Shown in pieces: positions 1 to 6,065 of a DNA stretch of 10,278 nt. The notes beneath the pieces are model-generated. The model saw only the letters and a program-made list of their open reading frames with translations, was not told the DNA's origin and made no database searches. The position numbers and the translations under genes are program-made. The DNA is from Hydrogenothermaceae bacterium (GTDB lineage: Bacteria > Aquificota > Aquificia > Aquificales > Hydrogenothermaceae), in NCBI GenBank assembly GCA_026984355.1, contig JALSSG010000170.1, positions 1 to 10,278 on the forward strand. Reading direction: 5' to 3'. How positions within the stretch are numbered: the stretch's first letter is position 1; the number at the start of each line of letters is the position of its first letter.

Positions 1-114
1 CTATCAAAATTAAAAATGTCTTATTTTTCTTTCTTTTTACATTGATAATAGGGTATACACTTGTTGAAGGTTGTCTTTTTTTAACTTTTTTTAAATTATC
101 AAAGATAATACTCA

Positions 115-357
115 TTACTCTACTCCCTGAACTTTTCTTATTCTTCTGGCTAGTTCTCTAATAGCTTCCATTTCACTCATTCCCTGTTCCATTAACTCTC
201 TTACTGTTTGAGCTTTAGCAAGAGTATTTACTACTTCTAAAACATCTCCACTTACTTCACATTCATTTTTTCCTTCATTTATCGTTTGTGTTATACAATT
301 TTCCAATTGTTCTGGGGTAAATTTTTTTGCTAATTCTTTTATCTCTTTTATGTTCAT
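115..357 (-). CDS. Small conserved hypothetical protein (80 aa)
   Basis: I cannot assign a function. The product is a small, charged, soluble-looking protein, predicted mostly helical, with no signal peptide or membrane segment. It has two cysteines (C21 and C33). The most distinctive part is the C-terminal third, with the pattern ELMEQGMSEMEAIRELARR followed by a basic IRKVQ end, which reads as an amphipathic helix pair. I recall similar short proteins of this pattern in Aquificota and Campylobacterota, but could not check this. The ATG is supported by a purine-rich GAGGGAAG just upstream on the minus strand. The gene lies 95 bp downstream of smpB on the same strand with no terminator visible between them, so it may be read from the smpB promoter, although the AT-rich gap could hold its own. 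The reading frame and ribosome binding site make a real gene likely. Confidence 0.75.
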   Translation of the reverse strand: MNIKEIKELAKKFTPEQLENCITQTINEGKNECEVSGDVLEVVNTLAKAQTVRELMEQGMSEMEAIRELARRIRKVQGVE

Positions 358-409
358 TTTTCTTCCCTCTAACTGTTTTTTTAATATAAATAGAAAAAAA
401 CCATTTTAT

Positions 410-424
410 ATTTATAATATAAAT
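410..424. repeat. AT-only inverted repeat between smpB and the 80-aa gene
   Basis: Seven-base arms (ATTTATA / TATAAAT) flank a single central base. The element lies in the 95 bp gap and contains only A and T. It could be part of a promoter (TATATT-like hexamers occur on the minus strand) or simply low-complexity sequence. There is no T-run that would make it a normal intrinsic terminator. Confidence 0.3.
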
Positions 425-452
425 CAGGAATTTTAATCTCTTTTCGCCTTTT

Positions 453-911
453 TTATAGTTTTATTTTACCTTTAAATTTTCTGGATAGTTCTTTTTTTAA
501 TTCTCTTTCTTTTATTGCCTGTCTTTTTTCATATTTAGCCTTTCCTCTTGCAAGGGCTATTTCTACTTTTGCTTTTCCATTTTTAAAATAAACTTTTGTT
601 GGAACGATAGTTAATCCTCTCTCTTGAACTTTTCCCATAAGTTTAAGTATTTCTCTTTTATGTAATAGCAGTTTCCTTTTTCTATAGGGGTCGTGTTGAA
701 GTTTACCTGCCGGTTTATACGGAGCTATATAACAGTTATACAAAAAAGCTTCTCCGTTGTCTATTCTTACAAATGAATCTTTAAGATTACACCCACTTTC
801 TCTTAATGACTTAACTTCTGTTCCTTTTAAAGCTATACCAGCTTCATAGGTTTCTAATATATCGTAGTTATGATAAGCAGATTTGTTAGTAGCAACAATT
901 TTTATTCCCAT
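453..911 (-). CDS. smpB: SsrA (tmRNA)-binding protein SmpB
   Basis: SmpB binds the tRNA-like domain of tmRNA and delivers it to stalled ribosomes for trans-translation, tagging the unfinished peptide and releasing the ribosome. The 152 residues match the usual length of about 150-160. Family blocks appear in order: NKSAYHNYDILETYEAG (9-25), GTEVKSLRESG (30-40), NCYIAPY (59-65), the basic HDPYRKRKLLLHK segment (73-85), GLTIVPTKVYF (99-109) and LARGKAKYEKRQAIKER (120-136). The lysine/arginine-rich end (about 128-152) corresponds to the tail that enters the empty mRNA channel of the ribosome. The ATG is chosen because AAAGGTG lies seven bases upstream. The gene is divergent from the 960-residue gene and precedes the 80-aa gene. 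The tmRNA gene itself is not in this window. The identification is secure. Confidence 0.97.
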   Translation of the reverse strand: MGIKIVATNKSAYHNYDILETYEAGIALKGTEVKSLRESGCNLKDSFVRIDNGEAFLYNCYIAPYKPAGKLQHDPYRKRKLLLHKREILKLMGKVQERGLTIVPTKVYFKNGKAKVEIALARGKAKYEKRQAIKERELKKELSRKFKGKIKL

Positions 912-932
912 TTACTTTCACCTTTTTATTTA

Positions 933-960
933 ATAATATTAAAAAATATCAAATATACAA
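933..960 (-). promoter_or_regulatory. Candidate promoter for smpB
   Basis: On the minus strand the sequence reads TTGTAT (positions 955-960), a 16-base spacer, then TATTAT (933-938). This would start transcription about 15 bases before the smpB ATG. The -10 is one base from consensus and the -35 is weak. The surrounding DNA is AT-rich, so chance matches are common. Confidence 0.35.
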
Positions 961-963
961 ACT

Positions 964-967
964 GGAG
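964..967 (+). promoter_or_regulatory. Ribosome binding site deciding a GTG start
   Basis: GGAG lies six bases ahead of the GTG at 974. No in-frame ATG is better placed, and the codons that follow encode an intact signal peptide. This supports GTG as the true start of the large exported protein. Confidence 0.65.
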
Positions 968-973
968 CTTCCT

Positions 974-3856
974 GTGAGGAAAATAATTTTATCATTTTTT
1001 TTAATATTGTTTTTCTCTCAAAGTTTTGCCCAGATAAAGTATGACCTTTTTGTAGATATAAAAGACCATATATTAAAAGGTAAGATTAAAATTGTATCTG
1101 ATAAAGACCAGACAATAACTCTTTACACAAAATCACTGAATTTAAAAAATTATAAAAGCTCACCTTTTATAACAATAAATCTAAGAAAAGATAAACCATT
1201 TTCTCTGGAATACTCATTTATCCCTGAGAATAATACAAAAAATTTTATTAATGACAGATTTATATACCTTACTGAAAACTGGTATCCTGTACCTGATAAA
1301 TATGTAATATACAACTTTGAAGCTTTGCTTCCAGAAGGATTTAAAGCTATTTCAGAAGCAGAAAAAATAATAAAAGTTAAAAATAAAAATCATGTTCTTT
1401 TTAGATTTATGTTTCCACATCCCATAATAGATATTCATCTTATTGCTTCAAAAGATTTTGTAATAAAGAAAGACAAATATAGGAATATATCTTTAGAAGT
1501 TTACTTTTTTAAAGAAGATAAGAAATACATAGACCTATATCTAAACAAACTAAAGGATTATTTACAGGAATATGAAAAAATTCTTACAAAATTTCCTTAC
1601 AAAAGATTTGCTGTTGTAGAAAATTTATTCCAAACAGGATATTCAATGCCTACTTTTACACTTATTGGCAATAGACTTGTTAAATATTCATTTATACTAA
1701 ATCAATCTTTAAGACATGAACTTATGCATCAGTGGTTTGGAAACTATGTATTTATAAACTATGAAGGTGGTAATTGGGCAGAAGGCTTAACTACATATTT
1801 ATCAGACTATCGCTTCTATGAAAAAGAAGGAAGAGGATGGGAATACAGAAAAAATATTCTTTTAAAGTATAAAGCATATGTTAACAGCTCAAATGAATAT
1901 CCAGTTTCAAAATTTAGATATAAAAAAGACTCTGTTTCTGAAGCAATAGGCTATGGAAAGGTTTTGTTTATATTTCACATGTTAAAAAATCTGATAGGAG
2001 AAGATGCTTTTTACGAGGGTCTAAGACAGATAATAAAACAGTTTGCTTTCAAGGAACTTTCATGGAAAGATATAGAAAACATATATACGAAAATAAGCAA
2101 ACAAAAACTAGACTGGTTTTTTAATCAATGGGTCTACAGTACTACTAAACCTGAAATTGATATAGAAAATACCTCTGTTTTAGTGGAAAACGGCAAATTC
2201 AAACTCAGTTTCAAACTAAAACAAAAAAATAAAGAGCTAAAACTAAAAATTCCTGTTTTTATTGAAACTACATTTGGAGAAGAAAAAAAATTCATACAGT
2301 TATCTACAAAAGAAAAAAATATAACCTTGTTTTTAGAAGATGAACCTTTAAAAGTTATAGTAGATAAAAATTATGATGTTTTTAGGAAGCTTAAAAAAGA
2401 AGAAAATATACCTATCATAGCAGACATTTTAGGAGAAAAAGATTTAGTAATAATAGTGGATAAAAAAAATAGAGAAAAATATAAAAATTTAATTGAATTT
2501 TTATCTATTGATAAAAATATAAAAATTACCGCTTTAGAAAAAGCCGATAAAAAAGACCTAAAAAAGAGCTTAATTATACTTGATAAAAGTAACCCGTTCG
2601 TAAAAAAATACTTCGCAGGTATCTCCTTAGAAGAAGATGGATTATCAATTCATACGTATGAAAATCCTTTTAATTACAAAAAAGTAGCATGTTTAATAAA
2701 TGCAAGCTCAAAAAAAGAAGTAGAAAGAAATACTTATAAAATAAAACATTATGGACTTTCATCATTTATACATATAAAAAATGGACATTTAGTTAAAGAA
2801 GGTCAGCTTTATTCAGATAAAGGAATAATAAAAGCAGTAAGAAACCTTACTAAAGGAATTCCTGTAAGAAAAACTGTAGATATAAAACAGTTAATATCTA
2901 CTTTAAATGGAGAAAAAATCATATATGTAGGAGAACAACATACAAAATTTTCACATCACATTGTACAACTAAATATAATCAAAGGTCTTTATAAAAAACA
3001 TAAAAAACTGGCTATAGGAATGGAAATGTTCCAAAGGAAATTCCAACCTGTTATAGACAAATATATAAATGGGGAGATATCAGAAAAACAATTTTTAAAA
3101 GAAACAGAGTATTTTAAACGGTGGGGATTTGATTATAATCTGTATAAACCAATTATTGATTTTGCAAGAAAAAACAAAATTCCAGTAGTAGCACTAAATA
3201 TAGAAACAGAAATTCTCAAAAAAGTTTCAAAAAATGGTATTGAAAGTCTATCAGAAAAAGAGAGAGAAAAACTACCAAAACAGATGGATTTTTCTAACAT
3301 CAAATATAGAAATATCCTAAAGAAAATATTTAACATGCACAAAACAAACAAAGATTTTGAGCATTTTTTCCAGTCTCAGATATTGTGGGATGAAACTATG
3401 GCTGAATCTATAGATAAATTCCTAAGAAAAAACAAAGAATACATTATGGTTGTCATTGCAGGAAATGGTCATTTAAAGTATGGTTTTGGAATACCAGATA
3501 GATGCTTTAGAAGAAATGGCTTTAGCTATAAAATCATACTGAATGATGAAGAAATTGATAAAGATATAGGAGATTATATCCTATACCCAGAAGAGTTAAA
3601 AGGAAAACAGTCTATAAAATTAGGAGTATATCTTCAAGAAACAGAAAATGGATTAAAAGTTTTAGATGTTGTAAAAAATAGTATTGCTGCAAAGTTAAAG
3701 TTAAAGAAAAACGATATAATCGTAAAAGTTAATGGTACAAAAATAAAAAATATTTACGACCTTAAAGTAGAACTATTTTTTCTAAGAAAAGGACAAAAGT
3801 TAAAACTAAAGGTACTTAGAAACGGTAAGTATTTGCTATTAGAAACCAAAGTTTAA
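974..3856 (+). CDS. Exported M1-type aminopeptidase / ChaN (DUF399) / PDZ multidomain protein
   Basis: Residues 1-19 form a signal peptide ending SFA-Q with no lipobox cysteine, so a soluble periplasmic protein is expected. About 20-470 is an M1-type gluzincin peptidase: HELMH (H248, E249, H252) followed by WFGN, a third zinc ligand E270 in NWAEG, and Y327 in a YGK context where M1 enzymes carry the catalytic tyrosine. The usual GAMEN loop is replaced by a TGYSMPTFTLIG segment (221-232). Residues about 475-635 are a middle segment I do not recognise with certainty, possibly alpha/beta. About 636-860 is a ChaN/DUF399 domain of the TIKI/TraB superfamily: GEQH (653-656), GMEMF (682-686), DETMA (806-810) and GNGH (830-833). 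About 878-958 is a PDZ domain. ChaN proteins are known haem-binding lipoproteins and TIKI relatives are metalloproteases. The substrate here is unknown. The gene is intact and converges on the pilin gene. Confidence 0.85.
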   Translation: MRKIILSFFLILFFSQSFAQIKYDLFVDIKDHILKGKIKIVSDKDQTITLYTKSLNLKNYKSSPFITINLRKDKPFSLEYSFIPENNTKNFINDRFIYLTENWYPVPDKYVIYNFEALLPEGFKAISEAEKIIKVKNKNHVLFRFMFPHPIIDIHLIASKDFVIKKDKYRNISLEVYFFKEDKKYIDLYLNKLKDYLQEYEKILTKFPYKRFAVVENLFQTGYSMPTFTLIGNRLVKYSFILNQSLRHELMHQWFGNYVFINYEGGNWAEGLTTYLSDYRFYEKEGRGWEYRKNILLKYKAYVNSSNEYPVSKFRYKKDSVSEAIGYGKVLFIFHMLKNLIGEDAFYEGLRQIIKQFAFKELSWKDIENIYTKISKQKLDWFFNQWVYSTTKPEIDIENTSVLVENGKFKLSFKLKQKNKELKLKIPVFIETTFGEEKKFIQLSTKEKNITLFLEDEPLKVIVDKNYDVFRKLKKEENIPIIADILGEKDLVIIVDKKNREKYKNLIEFLSIDKNIKITALEKADKKDLKKSLIILDKSNPFVKKYFAGISLEEDGLSIHTYENPFNYKKVACLINASSKKEVERNTYKIKHYGLSSFIHIKNGHLVKEGQLYSDKGIIKAVRNLTKGIPVRKTVDIKQLISTLNGEKIIYVGEQHTKFSHHIVQLNIIKGLYKKHKKLAIGMEMFQRKFQPVIDKYINGEISEKQFLKETEYFKRWGFDYNLYKPIIDFARKNKIPVVALNIETEILKKVSKNGIESLSEKEREKLPKQMDFSNIKYRNILKKIFNMHKTNKDFEHFFQSQILWDETMAESIDKFLRKNKEYIMVVIAGNGHLKYGFGIPDRCFRRNGFSYKIILNDEEIDKDIGDYILYPEELKGKQSIKLGVYLQETENGLKVLDVVKNSIAAKLKLKKNDIIVKVNGTKIKNIYDLKVELFFLRKGQKLKLKVLRNGKYLLLETKV

Positions 3857-3870
3857 AATTTTATAAAATT
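3857..3870. repeat. Perfect 14-bp AT palindrome between convergent genes
   Basis: AATTTTATAAAATT is its own reverse complement and fills the 12 bp gap between two convergent stop codons, extending into the pilin stop. It might act as a weak two-way terminator or pause site, but it contains no G or C, so any hairpin would be unstable, particularly in a thermophile. It may be chance in AT-rich DNA. Confidence 0.3.
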
Positions 3871-4282
3871 AAATTTCGGAAAATGTATTTGTACAGGAAT
3901 CATATTGATAGCCCCATGAAGGGAGCTGGTCATATGTACCAATTATTTTAAAACCGTTTTTTCCATCTGGACATACCATACTTCGTATTTCAAGACTTAC
4001 ACCTTTACTGGCGATAAAACTTTCTGAAACTGAACCATACACAAGTGAGCATGTTTTAGAACATGGATTAGGACTTAAAGCAGGTATAGAGTTTTTCTCA
4101 ACTAAAATAAAGATAGACCTACTGGCAAGATTTCTAACATCACTTTTAACAGTGGCTTTATAAGAAGTAAACTTCATTTTAGAATAAGTTGGTATTGCTA
4201 TAGCTGTTAAAATTGCAAGTATTGCCAAAACAACTATTAACTCAACAAGAGTAAAACCAGAAATATCATTTTTATTCTCCAT
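3869..4282 (-). CDS. Type IV pilin-like protein (prepilin N-terminal methylation motif)
   Basis: The N-terminus has the classic type IV prepilin signature: a nine-residue leader ending in glycine, then FTLVELIVVLAILAILTAIA. Cleavage is expected between G9 and F10, with E14 as the conserved fifth residue of the mature protein. The hydrophobic helix (10-30) ends in the usual AIPTYSKMK transition to the globular head. The head has four cysteines (C74, C78, C104, C130) that could form two disulfides, with the last pair delimiting a C-terminal D-loop-like region. At 137 residues it is a short pilin or a pseudopilin. The family forms pili, competence pili or secretion pseudopili, and which applies here cannot be told. 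No assembly genes are nearby, so it is an isolated pilin locus. The ATG has AAGGG seven bases upstream, but a stronger ribosome binding site lies further up (see 4286-4317). Confidence 0.9.
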   Translation of the reverse strand: MENKNDISGFTLVELIVVLAILAILTAIAIPTYSKMKFTSYKATVKSDVRNLASRSIFILVEKNSIPALSPNPCSKTCSLVYGSVSESFIASKGVSLEIRSMVCPDGKNGFKIIGTYDQLPSWGYQYDSCTNTFSEI

Positions 4283-4285
4283 ATC

Positions 4286-4317
4286 TTAACCCTTAAAAAA
4301 CATAGTACTACCTCCCC
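4286..4317 (-). promoter_or_regulatory. Strong Shine-Dalgarno plus five-codon reading frame before the pilin gene
   Basis: On the minus strand GGGGAGG (4311-4317) sits seven bases before an ATG (4301-4303) that opens a five-codon frame (Met-Phe-Phe-Lys-Gly) ending in TAA (4286-4288). Only three bases separate that stop from the pilin ATG, and both ATGs are in the same frame. It could be a leader peptide giving translational coupling, or the remains of a longer prepilin leader interrupted by a nonsense codon. The pilin ATG keeps a weaker site of its own. Confidence 0.5.
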
Positions 4318-4389
4318 TTGTGATAAATATTTCGTAAATAAAGAAAATTACTTAAATTTTTTGAGGAAGATAAAAGAAAATTTATTAGA

Positions 4390-4614
4390 CTATTTAACCT
4401 TTTTAAATCTTGACCTTGCTTGAATAAACTCTTTTAGCTCTTTTAAAAATTGCTGTGGGTCTAATCCATAATAAGTAGCTGAATAGTAAAGTGTTTCATG
4501 TTTTTTTCCTTTACAAGTTCTACAGTACATATTTTTACTTTCAAAAAACTCTATAGCAAAAGGATATTTATCCAAAACTTGCTGTACTGTAGTATTTAAT
4601 GTTATATCTTCCAT
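4390..4614 (-). CDS. DUF1858 domain protein (small redox-disulfide family)
   Basis: This 74-residue cytoplasmic protein matches the DUF1858 pattern, also described as the hybrid-cluster-protein-associated redox disulfide domain. An N-terminal helix carries TVQQVLDKYPFAIEFFESKN (9-28). A CxxC pair follows (C31, C34) in the context MYCRTCKGKKHETL. The protein ends with an ATYYGLDPQQFLKELKEFI helix (46-64). The Cys pair is taken as a thiol redox or metal site, but no enzymatic role is established. The ATG is supported by GAGGT (4621-4625), which overlaps the stop codon of ispF, and only four bases separate the two genes. Translation is therefore probably coupled to ispF and the gene is the last of the nadK-ispF unit. 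The basic end (ARSRFKKVK) extends slightly beyond the usual domain. The family call is fairly safe; the role is open. Confidence 0.82.
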   Translation of the reverse strand: MEDITLNTTVQQVLDKYPFAIEFFESKNMYCRTCKGKKHETLYYSATYYGLDPQQFLKELKEFIQARSRFKKVK

Positions 4615-4618
4615 TTTA

Positions 4619-5095
4619 TTACCTCATAAGTAATGTATTTACAATACAAAAAGCTCCTTCTCCTTTACCAATATCACCTATGCCCTCAAACCGTTTTCCT
4701 TTTATAAAAATCTTCTCTGGAGAAATATTAAGTATTTTAGCAGTATTATTAATTATTTTCTCTCTGTATGGAAGTATTTTTACCTTTTCAATCACAATTA
4801 CACTATCTATATTTGATATTGTATAACCCATATCATAAATTATGTTTCTTGCCTTTTCCAAAAATACTTTACTACTTACATTTTTCCATTTTTTTTCTGT
4901 ATCTGGAAACAGTTGTCCAATATCCCCATATCCAACAGCACCTAAAAGAGCATCTGTCAAAGCATGGAAAAATATATCACCATCAGAATGTGCAACAAAG
5001 CTGTACTCACATGGTATTTTAATACCACCTATCACCAGATAATCACCTTTTTGTAATTTATGAATATCAAAACCTGTTCCTATTCTTATTTCCAT
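4619..5095 (-). CDS. ispF: 2-C-methyl-D-erythritol 2,4-cyclodiphosphate synthase
   Basis: IspF cyclises 4-diphosphocytidyl-methylerythritol 2-phosphate, releasing CMP, in the MEP pathway to isoprenoids. It works as a homotrimer with a metal at each interface. At 158 residues it has the normal length. Expected metal ligands are D10 and H12 (GFDIH) and H44. The AHSDGDIFFHALTDALLGA block (35-53), GDIGQLFPDTE (57-67) and the GKGEGAF end (143-149) are all present. One deviation: the segment usually read as KATTxE is KGKRFEG (132-138), so the conserved threonine pair that contacts the cytidine diphosphate is replaced by Lys-Arg while the glutamate (E137) stays. The start overlaps the last 10 bases of nadK and has only a weak ribosome binding site, which suggests coupling to nadK. 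The identification is firm. Confidence 0.96.
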   Translation of the reverse strand: MEIRIGTGFDIHKLQKGDYLVIGGIKIPCEYSFVAHSDGDIFFHALTDALLGAVGYGDIGQLFPDTEKKWKNVSSKVFLEKARNIIYDMGYTISNIDSVIVIEKVKILPYREKIINNTAKILNISPEKIFIKGKRFEGIGDIGKGEGAFCIVNTLLMR

Positions 5096-5931
5096 CCAAG
5101 CTTTTCTCTTAAGATATCAAAGTAATTTTTATCTGGTGTTCTAACCAAATAGGCATAATAAGGAGACTGTTTTACTACAATTTTATCTCCATACTTTAAT
5201 TGAGTTCCTTCCTGACCATCCAAGGTTAACCATGCATCTTTTTCCTCATGTACAAGCTCTATAGTGATAGGTTCAAGATTTGGAAGTATAAGTGGTCTAT
5301 CTGTAAGTGTATGAGGGCATATTGGTACCACAAGAAATATTTCCATCATAGGATAAACAATAGGTCCTCCAGCTGATAGAGCATATCCTGTAGAACCATT
5401 TGGAGTAGATATTATTATTCCATCACCATTGTATGTAGTTATATATCTATCTCCAACATATACAGCAACGTCTACTATCCTTGCTAAGATAGCTTTGTTT
5501 ACAACTACATCATTCAGGACATCTGCTTCTAAAATTTTATTGTTATCCCTATAAAGGGATGCTCTTAACATCATTCTCCTTGATATGCATAATGGTTTTG
5601 ATAAAATTACCTCAAGTTTTTCAAATGCATCATCAGCATTTAACTCTGTTAAAAAACCAAGTCTTCCAAGATTTATTCCAAGAACTGGAACACTATATTT
5701 AGCTACTCTCCTTGTAGCTATTAGTAAAGACCCATCTCCTCCTACCACAAGTAAAAGGTCAGTATCTTTTATATTTTCTTCCCTTTCCAGTTCTGCTAGA
5801 TTTTCAAATATATTACTCTCTATACCTTTTTTATTTAACCAGTTTTTTAGGTCTTTAGAAAACTGTCTGGCATCTTCACTTATCTTTGTGAAGATATTTA
5901 TTTTTTTATAAAAAGGTAAAATACGTGCCAT
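5086..5931 (-). CDS. nadK: NAD kinase
   Basis: NAD kinase phosphorylates NAD to NADP in the cytoplasm, using ATP or polyphosphate. The 281 residues fit the bacterial family (about 270-300). Signatures seen are GGDGS (64-68, with the catalytic D66), GINLGRLGFLT (85-95), the LNDVVV block (139-144, where many homologues have NE), NGDGIIISTPNGSTGYALSA (168-187), PICPHTLTDRPL (203-214) and DGQ (238-240). The first strand, INIFTK, follows an extra ten residues, so the annotated N-terminus is slightly long. No good alternative start codon is visible downstream, and the ATG at 5929-5931 has no clear Shine-Dalgarno. It appears to be the first gene of a minus-strand unit with ispF (10-base overlap) and the DUF1858 gene, and is divergent from the rhodanese gene. 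The identification is firm; the exact start is less so. Confidence 0.96.
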   Translation of the reverse strand: MARILPFYKKINIFTKISEDARQFSKDLKNWLNKKGIESNIFENLAELEREENIKDTDLLLVVGGDGSLLIATRRVAKYSVPVLGINLGRLGFLTELNADDAFEKLEVILSKPLCISRRMMLRASLYRDNNKILEADVLNDVVVNKAILARIVDVAVYVGDRYITTYNGDGIIISTPNGSTGYALSAGGPIVYPMMEIFLVVPICPHTLTDRPLILPNLEPITIELVHEEKDAWLTLDGQEGTQLKYGDKIVVKQSPYYAYLVRTPDKNYFDILREKLGWK

Positions 5932-5963
5932 ATTTTTCTATCTATTACCAATCTTAAGTTTTG

Positions 5964-5969
5964 ATTATA
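5964..5969 (-). promoter_or_regulatory. Candidate -10 element for the nadK unit
   Basis: On the minus strand this is a perfect TATAAT, placing the transcription start about 25 bases before the nadK ATG. The hexamer at the matching -35 distance (ATATAA) is poor, so this is a partial promoter match. Confidence 0.4.
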
Positions 5970-5993
5970 CTAACATATTACAATATTTATATA

Positions 5994-6010
5994 TTTTCAA
6001 TTATTGAAAA
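5994..6010. repeat. Perfect inverted repeat in the nadK/rhodanese divergent region, operator-like
   Basis: TTTTCAA (5994-6000) and TTGAAAA (6004-6010) are exact reverse complements separated by TTA. The right arm overlaps the candidate -35 of the rhodanese promoter. A third TTGAAAA occurs at 6043-6049, close to the ribosome binding site. The symmetry and placement suit a dimeric regulator binding site, but AT-richness raises the odds of chance. Confidence 0.4.
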
Positions 6011-6032
6011 GAAGATTTTCTTACAAAATATT
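6004..6032 (+). promoter_or_regulatory. Candidate promoter for the rhodanese gene
   Basis: TTGAAA (6004-6009) differs from the -35 consensus at one position. After a 17-base spacer comes AATATT (6027-6032), a four-of-six match to TATAAT. The predicted start leaves a leader of about 27 bases with GAGGTG (6055-6060) before the ATG. Confidence 0.4.
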
Positions 6033-6065
6033 GTTAATTAAATTGAAAATTTTTGAGGTGATGTT

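Noticed and set aside
95..109. Stem-loop ATTATC-AAA-GATAAT downstream of the 80-aa gene, considered as a terminator.
   Set aside because: The stem is AT-only and, read in the direction of that gene, is followed by A-runs and not T-runs. The T-runs lie on the wrong side, so it does not fit an intrinsic terminator.
1..114. Possible promoter or gene start for a gene leaving the left edge.
   Set aside because: TATTAT-like hexamers exist on the minus strand but none pairs with a convincing -35, and no reading frame of useful length can be supported in this stretch.
3133..3351. Open frame on the minus strand inside the large exported protein gene.
   Set aside because: It lies wholly inside the ChaN-domain coding sequence, is rich in Phe/Ile/Leu as expected from antisense of Lys/Glu-rich AT DNA, and has no ribosome binding site.
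4599..5042. Three open frames on the plus strand across the ispF region.
   Set aside because: They are antisense to a clear ispF gene, have low-complexity hydrophobic or aromatic composition and no family pattern.
5585..5911. Plus-strand open frame of 108 codons opposite nadK.
   Set aside because: It is Ser/Phe-rich antisense sequence to the conserved NAD kinase N-terminal half, with no recognisable motif.
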